Source: Aliisedimentitalea scapharcae (lineage in GTDB: Bacteria; Pseudomonadota; Alphaproteobacteria; Rhodobacterales; Rhodobacteraceae). From it: DNA of 64,000 nucleotides. Location of the stretch: contig NZ_CP123584.1 in assembly GCF_045277565.1 (NCBI RefSeq), positions 4,278,001-4,342,000 on the forward strand. The letters are read 5' to 3'. Shown piece by piece: positions 8,976 to 17,791 of the stretch. Both the position numbers and the translations under genes were made by a program. The number at the start of each line of letters is the position of its first letter. The stretch's first letter is position 1. The notes under the pieces are model-generated. The model was given only the letters and a program-made list of their open reading frames with translations, did no database searches and was not told where the DNA came from.

Positions 8976-10157
8976 TTATCCGTACAAACAGTCGCGCAAG
9001 GTGATCAGCGCTTTGCCTGTGTCTTCTTTCGGGGCAACCAAAGCGACCCGAACATATGTTTCTCCCGGATTTTGCCCGGCGTCGCCCTGGGCCAGATAGG
9101 CCCCCGGCAACACCCGCACTCCGGTTTCCCGCCACAGTTTCAACGCAGCCTCTTCGCCGTTATCCACGGGCAGCCACAGGAAAAAGCCAGCCTCTGGGCT
9201 CATATATCCCTGTACGCTACCCAGCACGTCATCAGCGATGGTGTATTTTTCCTGATAGAGGCGACGATTTTCAACAACGTGTTCTTCATCCGCCCACACA
9301 CGGGCGGCGGCGGCCTGTAATGGCCCCGGCAGCGGCGCGCCGGAATAGGACCGTAGCTGTTTGGCATGTTTGATCGTTTCGGGGCCACCCGCAATGAACC
9401 CCGATCGCAGCCCGGCCAAATTCGAACGTTTGGACAAGGAGTTGAACAGAATGATCCGCTCGACGTCTGCGCCAATTTCCTGTGCGACGCTCAGCACACC
9501 AATGGGGGCGGAATCGCGATAGATCTCGGAATAGCATTCATCCGCAAAGATGCGGAAATCATATTGCTCGGCCAGTTGGATCAGTTCGACCCAGTACTCT
9601 CGCGTGGCAACTGCGCCCTGTGGATTCGCCGGAGAACAAATATAGGCGATGGTCGTGCGGTTCAGCACCTCGGCGGGGAGGCTGGCGTAATCCGGCAAGT
9701 GTCCAGTGGCGGCCGTGGCGGACACAAAAACCGGTTCAGCCCCAACGGACAAAGCCGCCACCATGTAAACCTGGTAAAATGGATTCGGCGTCAGGATGAC
9801 CGGCTGTTGCCCGTTTTTTGTTTCCGGGCACAGCGCCATGGCCGCATTATACAACCCTTCGCGGGTGCCATTCAGCGCCATGATCTGGGTGTCGGGGTCC
9901 ATAGACACGCCATAACGGCGATTGATCCAACCGGAGATCGCACCGCGCAACGCATCTGTACCTTCGTTTTGAGGATACGACCGGAACAGGCCTGCATGCG
10001 CAACGATTTCGTCCGTCACCCAGGACGGAAAATCGTGTTTCGGCTCGCCAATCGTCATATGAACCACGTCCCCGCCAGGGGCATGGTGATCCAAAAGCGC
10101 GCGCAAACGCGGGAATGCATAAGCCGGTAGGTTCGAAAACCGCTCGGGGAAATCCAT
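8976..10157 (-). CDS. Class I/II PLP aminotransferase (DapC-like)
   Basis: 393-residue fold-type I aminotransferase. PLP-binding features are the aldimine lysine in FNSLSKRSNLAGLRSGF, the SPANPQGA loop and the DECYSEIY aspartate/tyrosine. The opening MDFPERFSNLPAYAFPRLRALL and overall length resemble the succinyldiaminopimelate aminotransferases (DapC) of lysine and peptidoglycan biosynthesis. Substrate assignment by eye is uncertain among DapC, LL-DAP and aspartate aminotransferase relatives. It lies between the amidase gene and ftsK, all on the minus strand. Confidence 0.85.
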   Translation of the reverse strand: MDFPERFSNLPAYAFPRLRALLDHHAPGGDVVHMTIGEPKHDFPSWVTDEIVAHAGLFRSYPQNEGTDALRGAISGWINRRYGVSMDPDTQIMALNGTREGLYNAAMALCPETKNGQQPVILTPNPFYQVYMVAALSVGAEPVFVSATAATGHLPDYASLPAEVLNRTTIAYICSPANPQGAVATREYWVELIQLAEQYDFRIFADECYSEIYRDSAPIGVLSVAQEIGADVERIILFNSLSKRSNLAGLRSGFIAGGPETIKHAKQLRSYSGAPLPGPLQAAAARVWADEEHVVENRRLYQEKYTIADDVLGSVQGYMSPEAGFFLWLPVDNGEEAALKLWRETGVRVLPGAYLAQGDAGQNPGETYVRVALVAPKEDTGKALITLRDCLYG

Positions 10158-10268
10158 CGTGTTACTGCCTCAAGGTCGGGGTCGTTTGTCGCCCCGTTTG
10201 CAGCCAGATTACAGATCCCCCCGGTGTGCGTCCAGTAGCGAGATCGCCCCGGATGCGAAATGTGGCTT

Positions 10269-11597
10269 TCAGGCCAATGCCTTCTCGACAGCGACGCCCA
10301 CACGCAACAGCGCTTCTTCGGTGTCGGGCGGGCACAGGATCTGCAATCCGCAGCTCGGCGTCCCTGTCGGCAGGCTCAGCCCGCAGACACCCATCAGGTT
10401 GCCAATACGTGTATTGCGCAGGGCCAAAAGGTTCTCAGTCACGTAATACGCGTCATCCGTCAGCAACCGTTCCACATTGGGCGGCAGGATCGGTGCTGTT
10501 GGAAGTAGAACACCGTCAAACCCGGCCACCGCCCGGTCCCAGGCTCCCCGACAACGTTCCAGTCTGGCCCAGGCGGCGACATAGTCGGCCGCTGTGAACT
10601 GGGCACCAGAGCGAAAGCGCTCCAGAATACGATCAAACATCAGATGAGGGGCCGCTTCGACCGCGTCCTTCCACAGGCCATAGGCCTCAGAGGTGAACAG
10701 AATTGGCGACAATTCCATTGCCTCTGCCAATTCTGGCACCTCAAGCGGCACAATCTCGGCTCCGGCGTCCTGCAACCGCTGTAGCGCAGCGTCATGCGCC
10801 TGTTGCGGGATGTCTCGTACATCGTCTAGCGCCACGGTCTGAAGGCTGGCAAACCGCTTGCCCTGCAGGGATGCCCCGCGCAGATCAGGGCCCTCATGCC
10901 CCTCAAGCGCCCCTAGCATCAGCGCTGCATCTTCGACCGAGCGGGCCAGCGGCCCGACAGTGTCGAATTTCAAACACAGCGGCACAACCCCTTCGAGGCT
11001 GATCCGCCCGGCAGTGGTCTTTAGGCCCACCAGATCATTCCAGGCCGACGGGATCCGCACCGATCCACCGGTGTCAGATCCGATTCCACAGGCCGCGAGG
11101 TTAAAGGCAACCGAGGCCCCTGCCCCTGATGATGATCCTCCCGGAGCAGCTTCGGAATCATTGATACAGGGCGGTGTCTGTTTCACCGGGTTCAGGCCCA
11201 GCCCGGAAAAGGCCAATTCGCTCATATGTGTTTTACCCAGACAAACCAGGCCCATCTGGGTTGCCGTCCGCAACACCAGGGCGTCGTGATCAGGCACCCG
11301 CCCCTTCAACAGGTCCGAGCCAGATTCAGTGGCCACGCCGGCACTGTCGAACAGGTCTTTCCAACTGATCGGCACCCCGTCCAGCGGCGACAGACGCAGG
11401 CCCAGCTTGGCGCGTTCCGACGCGGCGCGGGCCTCGGCCATGGCGCGGTCATGGGTAACAACCGTATAGATCCGGTCCCGCATAGGGTGGGCATCGATGG
11501 CATCCAGATAGGTTCGGGTCAGATCAACCGGGTCAATCTCGCCCGCAGCAATCCCACGCCCCAAATCAGCTGCTGTCATGTTCAACCAGTGATCCAT
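10269..11597 (-). CDS. Amidase-signature hydrolase
   Basis: 442 residues from the ATG at 11597, chosen because AGGGGAG precedes it; a much longer upstream frame overlaps the divergent hydroxylase gene and is rejected. The amidase-signature catalytic set is visible: Lys80 in PISWKDLF, the serine of GGSSSGAGAS near 156 and Ser179 in SDTGGSVRIP. Family members hydrolyse varied amides, including GatA-type transamidation. No gatB/gatC is nearby and the C-terminus is short, so GatA is unlikely. Substrate unknown. Confidence 0.85.
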   Translation of the reverse strand: MDHWLNMTAADLGRGIAAGEIDPVDLTRTYLDAIDAHPMRDRIYTVVTHDRAMAEARAASERAKLGLRLSPLDGVPISWKDLFDSAGVATESGSDLLKGRVPDHDALVLRTATQMGLVCLGKTHMSELAFSGLGLNPVKQTPPCINDSEAAPGGSSSGAGASVAFNLAACGIGSDTGGSVRIPSAWNDLVGLKTTAGRISLEGVVPLCLKFDTVGPLARSVEDAALMLGALEGHEGPDLRGASLQGKRFASLQTVALDDVRDIPQQAHDAALQRLQDAGAEIVPLEVPELAEAMELSPILFTSEAYGLWKDAVEAAPHLMFDRILERFRSGAQFTAADYVAAWARLERCRGAWDRAVAGFDGVLLPTAPILPPNVERLLTDDAYYVTENLLALRNTRIGNLMGVCGLSLPTGTPSCGLQILCPPDTEEALLRVGVAVEKALA

Positions 11598-11686
11598 TTG
11601 TGAACGCTCCCCTATGTTTGGTTTTCGTGACGGTAGCGACCCCAAGGCCCATGGACAATCCCGAAGACACGCGCATATTGCAGGGC

Positions 11687-12913
11687 ATGAAAAACACATC
11701 CGACATCCTGATCGTCGGCGGTGGGCTGAACGGCCCGGCGTTGGCCCTGGCCATGGCCCAGACCGGGCATTCTGTGACTGTGATTGATGCGCTCCCCCCC
11801 GGCGCGTCGCAAGCCGAGGATTTCGACGGGCGTGGCTATGCGCTGGCGCTGGCCTCACAACGTTTGTTGGCTCAAATCGGCGTGTGGGAGAACGTAGCGG
11901 ATCACGCCCAACCAATGCTGGAAATCAAGGTTACGGATGGCACCGTGGGTCAGGGGCCATCCCCGTTTTTCATGCATTTTGACCATGCCGAAATCGAAGA
12001 GGGCCCGATGGGCTACATGGTCGAGGACCGTTTTTTACGCCGCGCCTTTGGGGCGGCAATGGAGGCCGAGCCACGCATCACTGTAATGCCCGATACTCGG
12101 GTGGTGGCTCAGGACGTGGATCCGACCGGTGTCACTGTCACGCTTGCCAATGGAGGCACCCTGCGCGGACGTGTTCTGATTGGGTCCGACGGACGCAAGA
12201 GCGGCACCGCCGAACGCGCAGGGATCAAACGGACCGGATGGGAGTACGGACAGACCGCATTGGTTTGCGCCATTGACCACGAGAAACCGCATGGAGGCGT
12301 GGCCCATCAGTTCTTTATGCCACCGGGGCCGCTGGCAATTCTGCCCCTACCGGGCAATCGGTGCTCGATCGTGTGGAGCGAACGGACCGAAACTGCCCAC
12401 GCCATCCATGCGTTGGATGACGCCGGATACCTGGACGCCCTACGCCCTCGGTTTGGGGATTTTCTGGGGGAAATCTCTTTGGCGGGCAAACGATTTACGT
12501 ATCCGCTGAATTTGACCATCGCCAACAGCTTTATCGGTGATCGGATGGCGCTGGTCGGAGATGCAGCCCATGGGATGCACCCGATCGCCGGGCAGGGCCT
12601 GAACGCGGGCCTGCGCGACGTGGCCGCATTGGCCGAAGTCCTGACCGAAGCAACCCGACGGGGTGAAGACTTTGGGTCGTCTCTGGTCTTGGGGCGGTAT
12701 CAACAGTGGCGCCGGTTTGACACTGCCGCATTGGCAGCGGCAACCGATGCCTTTAATCGGCTATTTTCCAATGATAACCCGTTGCTGAGGCTGGGCCGTG
12801 ATATTGGCATGGGAATTGTCGGATCACTCCCGGGACTGCGCCGCGGATTCGTGCGTGAAGCCGCGGGGCTGACCGGCGACATGCCGCGCCTGTTGCAGGG
12901 CAAACCGATCTAA
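11687..12913 (+). CDS. UbiH/UbiF/COQ6-family FAD-dependent hydroxylase
   Basis: About 408 residues of flavoprotein monooxygenase, probably hydroxylating the ubiquinone ring. The N-terminal Rossmann motif is ILIVGGGLNGPALALAMA, the middle DG motif is GSDGRKSGTAERAG, and the FAD/ribityl motif is GDAAHGMHPIAGQGLNAGLRD, which is diagnostic of the UbiH/COQ6 group. Start is uncertain: ATG 11687 gives the normal family N-terminus, while ATG 11651 adds 12 residues; neither has a good ribosome site. It is divergent from the amidase. Which ring position it modifies (C5, C1 or C6) cannot be told. Confidence 0.88.
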   Translation: MKNTSDILIVGGGLNGPALALAMAQTGHSVTVIDALPPGASQAEDFDGRGYALALASQRLLAQIGVWENVADHAQPMLEIKVTDGTVGQGPSPFFMHFDHAEIEEGPMGYMVEDRFLRRAFGAAMEAEPRITVMPDTRVVAQDVDPTGVTVTLANGGTLRGRVLIGSDGRKSGTAERAGIKRTGWEYGQTALVCAIDHEKPHGGVAHQFFMPPGPLAILPLPGNRCSIVWSERTETAHAIHALDDAGYLDALRPRFGDFLGEISLAGKRFTYPLNLTIANSFIGDRMALVGDAAHGMHPIAGQGLNAGLRDVAALAEVLTEATRRGEDFGSSLVLGRYQQWRRFDTAALAAATDAFNRLFSNDNPLLRLGRDIGMGIVGSLPGLRRGFVREAAGLTGDMPRLLQGKPI

Positions 12914-12924
12914 GGTGGCGCAGC

Positions 12925-13110
12925 TCAATCCAGGGTACGTGCCTCGTCCACCAACATGATCGGAATGCCGTTGCGGATCGGAAAGGCCAGGTTTGCGGAC
13001 TTGGAAATCAGCTCCTGCCGATCTGCATCATAAGTCAGCGTGGTCTGCGTCTGCGGGCACACCAACGCCTCCAACATCCGGCGGTCAAACACAATCGTCT
13101 GTTCTGTCAT
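12925..13110 (-). CDS. Trm112-like small protein
   Basis: 61 residues of the YcaR/Trm112 (UPF0434) family, recognised by FDRRMLEALVCP and the closing NLAFPIRNGIPIMLVDEAR. Relatives bind zinc through paired cysteines and, in the Trm112 branch, support methyltransferases. Here only one cysteine remains (CPQTQ instead of CPxC, and ELISKS where YcaR has ELICK), so zinc binding is doubtful. It overlaps the start of the upstream LON-domain gene stop by four bases, indicating translational coupling. Confidence 0.82.
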   Translation of the reverse strand: MTEQTIVFDRRMLEALVCPQTQTTLTYDADRQELISKSANLAFPIRNGIPIMLVDEARTLD

Positions 13111-13748
13111 TGCAGAATTTCCTCATTTGATCCGCCGCGTAGGGCGAATTCAATCAATGTCACAAGGGTTTCGCGCCGCGTTGCGAGGCAGGGGGCCTCG
13201 AGCAGGGCCTGTTTGTCTTCGGGTTCAAAATCCAGCAGCATGGACAACGAATTGATCAACAGTTCATCATCCGCATCCTTGAGCGTATCCCAATCCACGT
13301 CCAACTGACGCGCGTTGAAGTATCGGTTCAGCAGGCTCATGAACCCATTTCGACGGAACCTGTCATCATGCTCGGCTCGCCCAAGATCCCGGTCGAAACC
13401 GGACCAACCGACCTGGCACCGTCGATAAGGAGCAAAACCGTTGGTTTCCTGTTGGATGCGGAAGCGTGAAATCCCTGTCAGCGTGATCAGGTAACGCCCG
13501 TCTTCGGTTTCGGAAAACTGAGTCACCCGCCCGGCGCACCCGATTGAATGCAAGGCGTCTTCGGATGAGGGAGACGGGCAGGGTTGAATCATGCCGATCA
13601 GACGATGCGACGTCTTGAACGCATCTTCGAGCATTTGCAGATATCGCGGTTCAAATATATGCAGTGGCAGGCGTGCGCGGGGCAGCAAAAGCGCCCCGGG
13701 CAGAGGGAACACGGCCAGCGTGTCCGGCAGGTCAGCAGCTTTGATCAT
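13107..13748 (-). CDS. LON substrate-binding-domain protein
   Basis: 213 residues matching the N-terminal substrate-binding domain of Lon protease without the AAA+ or protease parts. Family cues are FPLPGALLLPRARLPLHIFE near the start, RYLQMLEDA, and IGCAGRVTQF followed by GISRFRI. Stand-alone LON-domain proteins are widespread in alphaproteobacteria and their role is not settled. It is four bases coupled with the Trm112-like gene and 27 bases from the thioredoxin-TPR gene, so the three probably form an operon. Confidence 0.85.
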   Translation of the reverse strand: MIKAADLPDTLAVFPLPGALLLPRARLPLHIFEPRYLQMLEDAFKTSHRLIGMIQPCPSPSSEDALHSIGCAGRVTQFSETEDGRYLITLTGISRFRIQQETNGFAPYRRCQVGWSGFDRDLGRAEHDDRFRRNGFMSLLNRYFNARQLDVDWDTLKDADDELLINSLSMLLDFEPEDKQALLEAPCLATRRETLVTLIEFALRGGSNEEILQ

Positions 13749-13775
13749 TGAGATGATTGTAGCTCTGAGAAACGT

Positions 13776-14699
13776 TTAAGCAAATATCAAAGAACTGAGC
13801 TTGCGTCGGCCGTTCAAAACCACCGGGTCATTTGGCTTGAGCGCGTCGAAAATGGTGAACAATTGCGCCTTGGCCGCGCCGTCGTTCCATTCACGATCCC
13901 GACGAAACAATTCCAACAATTCAGTGACGGCCTCTTCGGTTTCACCAGCGGCAAACAGCGCTTGCGCCAAATCAAACCGGGCCTGATGATCATCAGGATT
14001 GGCATCGACTGCGCTGCGCAATTCGGCCACGGGACCCGCATTTTCAGCCTGACGTGCCAATTCGATCTGGGCTCTGACCGCTTCGATTTCAGGCGCGTCG
14101 GAAATTTCTGCAGGAGCACCGTTCAAAATGGCTTCGGCCTGATCCAGATCTTCGAGCGCAACATGAGCCCGTGCCAGACCGCCAAAGGCGGCGGCATTGT
14201 TCGCATCCTCGCCCAGAATGGCAGCAAAAGTCTGCGCCGCATCTGCCACAGCCCCTTCGGTCAGCATCTGCTCGGCGGCTTCCAATGCGTCACCCAGACC
14301 ACCATCAGCTTCGCCGCCCCCCTGTTCGACGACGCGGGCAACAAAAGCGTCAATCTCGCTGGGCGCGACAGCGCCCTGAAAGCCATCAATCGGCTGCCCC
14401 TGATAGAATGCGTAGACCGTCGGAATGGACTGAACCCGCATCTGTCCGGCAATGCCCTGATTTTCATCGACGTTGACCTTGGCCATGGTGACCGCGCCCT
14501 TGGCCTTGGTCACGGCAGCCTCCAGTGCGGGGCCCAATGTCTTGCAAGGGCCACACCAGGGGGCCCAGAAATCGACGATCACTGGCGCATTCATCGACGC
14601 TTCGACCACATCCTGCATGAAGGTGGCTTCACTTACATCCTTGATCAGGTCATCGGCCGGGGCCGCGCCCGCACCGCTCAGAATATCCATCATAGCCAT
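13776..14699 (-). CDS. Thioredoxin-TPR protein (CnoX/YbbN-like)
   Basis: 307 residues. Residues about 20-130 are a thioredoxin fold with an intact active site WAPWCGPCK. The rest is helical, rich in alanine and glutamate, and looks like TPR repeats (for example AAQTFAAILGEDANNAAAFGGLARAH). E. coli CnoX, the best-known relative, is a chaperone-redox holdase that hands clients to GroEL; it has lost the CxxC, whereas this one keeps it, as alphaproteobacterial members commonly do. Probably cotranscribed with the LON-domain and Trm112-like genes. Confidence 0.87.
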   Translation of the reverse strand: MAMMDILSGAGAAPADDLIKDVSEATFMQDVVEASMNAPVIVDFWAPWCGPCKTLGPALEAAVTKAKGAVTMAKVNVDENQGIAGQMRVQSIPTVYAFYQGQPIDGFQGAVAPSEIDAFVARVVEQGGGEADGGLGDALEAAEQMLTEGAVADAAQTFAAILGEDANNAAAFGGLARAHVALEDLDQAEAILNGAPAEISDAPEIEAVRAQIELARQAENAGPVAELRSAVDANPDDHQARFDLAQALFAAGETEEAVTELLELFRRDREWNDGAAKAQLFTIFDALKPNDPVVLNGRRKLSSLIFA

Positions 14700-14834
14700 T
14701 TTCTCCGCTTGGGATTTGGCCCCTATATGAAAGCTATCAACCGGAAAACCAAGGGGGCATTGCGAATTAGAGGCCGGGAAATCCCGCCTACCTGACCCAG
14801 GCTTCCAGTTCGGACACCGGCCATGCGCACACGT

Positions 14835-15623
14835 CTAGAGATCAAAGGTGGCAAAAACCGGCGCATGGTCGCTGGGTTTTTCCCACCCCCGCGCCGCGCG
14901 CAAGACACGACTGGAATGCCCCGCGTTGGAAATGTCGCTCGTGGCCCAGACGTGGTCCAATCGACGCCCCTTGTCGGCGGCATCCCAATCCTTGGCCCGA
15001 TAGGACCACCAGCTGTACAACTCACCTTCGGGAATATCCTGACGGGTGACGTCGACCCAACCGCCAGCGTCCTGAGTTTCAGCCAGATGCTCGACTTCGA
15101 TCGGAGTGTGCGACACGACTTTGAGCAGCTTTTTGTGGGACCACACGTCATCCTCGCGAGGAGCAATGTTCAGATCCCCCACCAGAATGGATTTTTCCGG
15201 TTTTTCCGAACGGAACCAATCGCGCATTTCAGTGAGATAATCGAGCTTTTGACCAAATTTTTCATTCACTTCGCGTTCCGGCACATCACCGCCTGCCGGA
15301 ACATAGAAATTGTGGATTGTTGTTCCGTTTTCCAATTGCGCAGCAACATGACGTGCATGGCCCAGGCTGGCAAAGTCCTTGTCTCCGACATCCCGGATCG
15401 GCAGCTTGGACAGGATCGCCACGCCATTATAACCTTTCTGCCCCCGCACGACCATGTGAGTATACCCCAGATCCGCGAACCCTTGGGTTGGCACCTTGTC
15501 TGCGGGGCTTTTGATTTCTTGCAGACACAAGACATCGGGTGCCTCTTCTTGCAGCAATTTCAGGACGATAGGTTCGCGCAGACGAACCGAATTGATATTC
15601 CAGGTTGCCAGGGAAAAGGACAT
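14835..15623 (-). CDS. xthA: Exodeoxyribonuclease III (AP endonuclease)
   Basis: 262 residues of the exonuclease III branch of the EEP nuclease superfamily. Catalytic motifs in order: LATWNINSVRLR (Asn), LCLQEIKS (metal-binding Glu), GDLNIAP (Asp/Asn) and the final SDHAPVFATFDL (Asp-His pair). It cleaves 5' of abasic sites and degrades duplex DNA 3' to 5' in base-excision repair. It stands alone; the preceding minus-strand response regulator gene ends in a strong terminator at 15710-15737. Confidence 0.93.
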   Translation of the reverse strand: MSFSLATWNINSVRLREPIVLKLLQEEAPDVLCLQEIKSPADKVPTQGFADLGYTHMVVRGQKGYNGVAILSKLPIRDVGDKDFASLGHARHVAAQLENGTTIHNFYVPAGGDVPEREVNEKFGQKLDYLTEMRDWFRSEKPEKSILVGDLNIAPREDDVWSHKKLLKVVSHTPIEVEHLAETQDAGGWVDVTRQDIPEGELYSWWSYRAKDWDAADKGRRLDHVWATSDISNAGHSSRVLRAARGWEKPSDHAPVFATFDL

Positions 15624-15709
15624 GATAACGCTCGCGCAGGGATGAATGACTGGCGCAGGTTATCGGGGGGAGACAGCAGATACCAGAACCGTTTTCCGGC
15701 AGCCCCAGG

Positions 15710-15737
15710 AAAAAAAGACCGGGCACCAGGCCCGGCC
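15710..15737 (-). terminator. Intrinsic terminator of the response-regulator gene
   Basis: On the minus strand an 8-bp G/C stem (GGCCGGGC/GCCCGGTC, one G-U pair) with a CTGGT loop is followed at once by seven T. It lies about 105 bases beyond the stop of the response regulator gene and upstream of xthA. Confidence 0.88.
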
Positions 15738-15841
15738 AAGTCCAACAGGGAGGTGCATATCATAACCCGGATATGCGCGGGATAGGGTCAGATTAAAGAT
15801 GCCACTCAGGAACCTCTTTGATCTGTATCAACAGATTTACA

Positions 15842-16528
15842 TCACGCGACCAGACGATACCCGCCTGATTCCGTCACCAAAAGGCGCGCATTCGACGGAT
15901 CTGGTTCTATCTTCTGGCGCAGGCGATAAATATGGGTTTCTAACGTATGTGTCGTTACCCCGGCATTATACCCCCAAACCTCGTGCAGCAGAACGTCACG
16001 GGCAACCACCCCATCGTTCGACCGATAGAGAAATTTGAGAATATTTGTCTCTTTCTCGGTCAACCGAATCTTGCGGTCATCTTCGGTGATCAACAGTTTC
16101 ATTGCCGGTTTGAACGTATAGGGACCCAGGGCAAATACCGCGTCTTCGGATTGTTCGTGCTGGCGCAACTGCGCACGGATACGGGCCAACAAAACCGGAA
16201 ACTTGAATGGTTTTGAAACGTAATCATTGGCACCAGCATCCAGACCCAAAATGGTGTCAGCATCGGTGTCGTGTCCCGTAAGCATCAGAATCGGAGACTT
16301 CACACCCTGCTTGCGCATCAGGCGGCACAACTCCCGCCCATCGGTATCGGGCAGCCCAACATCCAGGATGATCAGATCGTACAGGGCCTCCTTGGCCCGC
16401 TCCATCGCGCCCTGACCGTTTTCGGCTTCGAACACGTCGAACTCCTCGGTCATGACCAACTGCTCGCTCAGCGCCTCGCGCAGGTCTTCGTCATCGTCGA
16501 CAAGCAGTATTTTCTTGAGTTGAGCCAT
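15842..16528 (-). CDS. OmpR/PhoB-family response regulator
   Basis: 228 residues. The receiver domain (about 5-120) has acidic residues DDD at 11-13, phospho-acceptor Asp56 in DLIILDVGLP, and the conserved lysine in YVSKPFK. The C-terminal winged helix (about 130-227) carries the DNA-reading helix THTLETHIYRLRQKIE. No histidine kinase gene is next to it, so it is an orphan locally. Its wording near the start recalls the envelope regulator CenR of Rhodobacter, but that is only an impression. It is divergent from ribA and ends at a clear terminator. Confidence 0.9.
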   Translation of the reverse strand: MAQLKKILLVDDDEDLREALSEQLVMTEEFDVFEAENGQGAMERAKEALYDLIILDVGLPDTDGRELCRLMRKQGVKSPILMLTGHDTDADTILGLDAGANDYVSKPFKFPVLLARIRAQLRQHEQSEDAVFALGPYTFKPAMKLLITEDDRKIRLTEKETNILKFLYRSNDGVVARDVLLHEVWGYNAGVTTHTLETHIYRLRQKIEPDPSNARLLVTESGGYRLVA

Positions 16529-16702
16529 TGGGGTTCCTCCTGTCCGTTGTCATTCAGATGAGCGTACTTTCATCAAACGACAAGATTTGCTGCAAGGGTC
16601 TCACGGCGACGTGTCCTGAATGCGGGAAATGTTTCACATTCCTTCGGAATTGGCTTAGCAATGCGCTGTTCTCATGCAGCAAAACCATGGAAAGACCGAT
16701 TG

Positions 16703-17791
16703 ATGACATTCCTGCCAACAACTGTCGAGATGCTGGCCCGTGCCCGAGTCGATCTGCGCATGGGAGTGCCGGTGATCCTGACCGATGGCGCGGATGCGGC
16801 GCTGGCCATGGCTGTCGAAACGCTGAGACCTGACCGCTGGAACGACTTCAAGGTTCAAGGCGCAATAACATTGGCGCTTACCTCGCGGCGCGCCGAGACA
16901 CTCAAGGCGCGCGCCTATGATGGAGATGTTGCCAGAATACAGGTGCCTGCATCCGCTGATCTGGTTTGGCTTCAGGCCCTGGCGGACCCGGCCGATGATC
17001 TGAACACGCCGATGAAAGGGCCGTTTACATCTGATCGTGGCGGATCAACCAAACTGCATCGCCTGGCGATTGCACTCAGCAAGTCGGCCCGGCTGCTTCC
17101 TGCCGCTGTTCTAGTTTCCGTGGAAAGGCCGGCAGAGATGGCCCAGACATTTGGCCTGACCGTTCTGCCACACGCAGCGACCGAGCCTTTGCTGCAGGAT
17201 ACAAGCCCTCTGCATGCCGTCGCGGCAGCGCGTCTGCCCATGGATGCCTCCGAGGCCGGGCGTTTGCATGTGTTCCGTCCCGAAGATGGCAATGAAGAAC
17301 ATTACGCGATCGAAATCGGGCGCCCAGCACGGGACAAGCCTGTTTTGGCTCGGTTGCATTCTGCCTGTTTTACCGGGGATGTTCTGGGATCTCTCAAATG
17401 CGACTGTGGCCCCCAGTTGCGCGGCGCACTCGCGCAAATGGGAAGCGAAGGTGCCGGTGTTCTGCTGTATCTCAATCAGGAAGGTCGGGGGATCGGGCTC
17501 GCCAACAAGATGCGCGCCTATAGCCTGCAAGATCAGGGGTTTGATACGGTCCAGGCCAATCACCGCTTGGGATTTGAAGACGATGAACGCGACTTTAGGT
17601 TGGGGTCCTCAATATTGCGTCAGATGGGATTCGGTCAGGTACGATTGTTGACAAATAACCCCAACAAAATTGCGATGATGGAAAAAACCGGCGTCCAAGT
17701 GACCGAACGCGTTCCGCTGCAAGTTGGGGAAAACGCCTATAACCAGCACTATCTGGCCACCAAAGCGGCCAAGTCCGGGCATTTCTTGTGA
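16703..17791 (+). CDS. ribA: GTP cyclohydrolase II with degenerate N-terminal domain
   Basis: 362 residues. The C-terminal ~200 are a complete GTP cyclohydrolase II, first step of riboflavin synthesis: zinc cysteines at 222, 233 and 235 (CFTGDVLGSLKCDC) and the NQEGRGIGL substrate motif. The N-terminal ~165 residues align loosely with the DHBP synthase half of RibBA (DLRMGVPVILTDGAD compared with the RibB phosphate/metal loop), but the acidic catalytic motif DEDRENEGD is absent. I start at ATG 16703 because GGAAAG precedes it. The L,D-transpeptidase gene overlaps its stop by four bases. Confidence 0.9.
   Translation: MTFLPTTVEMLARARVDLRMGVPVILTDGADAALAMAVETLRPDRWNDFKVQGAITLALTSRRAETLKARAYDGDVARIQVPASADLVWLQALADPADDLNTPMKGPFTSDRGGSTKLHRLAIALSKSARLLPAAVLVSVERPAEMAQTFGLTVLPHAATEPLLQDTSPLHAVAAARLPMDASEAGRLHVFRPEDGNEEHYAIEIGRPARDKPVLARLHSACFTGDVLGSLKCDCGPQLRGALAQMGSEGAGVLLYLNQEGRGIGLANKMRAYSLQDQGFDTVQANHRLGFEDDERDFRLGSSILRQMGFGQVRLLTNNPNKIAMMEKTGVQVTERVPLQVGENAYNQHYLATKAAKSGHFL

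Noticed and set aside
11598..11915. N-terminal extension of the amidase
   Set aside because: The longer frame overlaps the divergent hydroxylase gene and has no homology-like content; ATG 11597 has a good ribosome site.
16529..16702. Possible FMN riboswitch before ribA
   Set aside because: The conserved RFN element sequence blocks are absent; only a short plain leader is seen.
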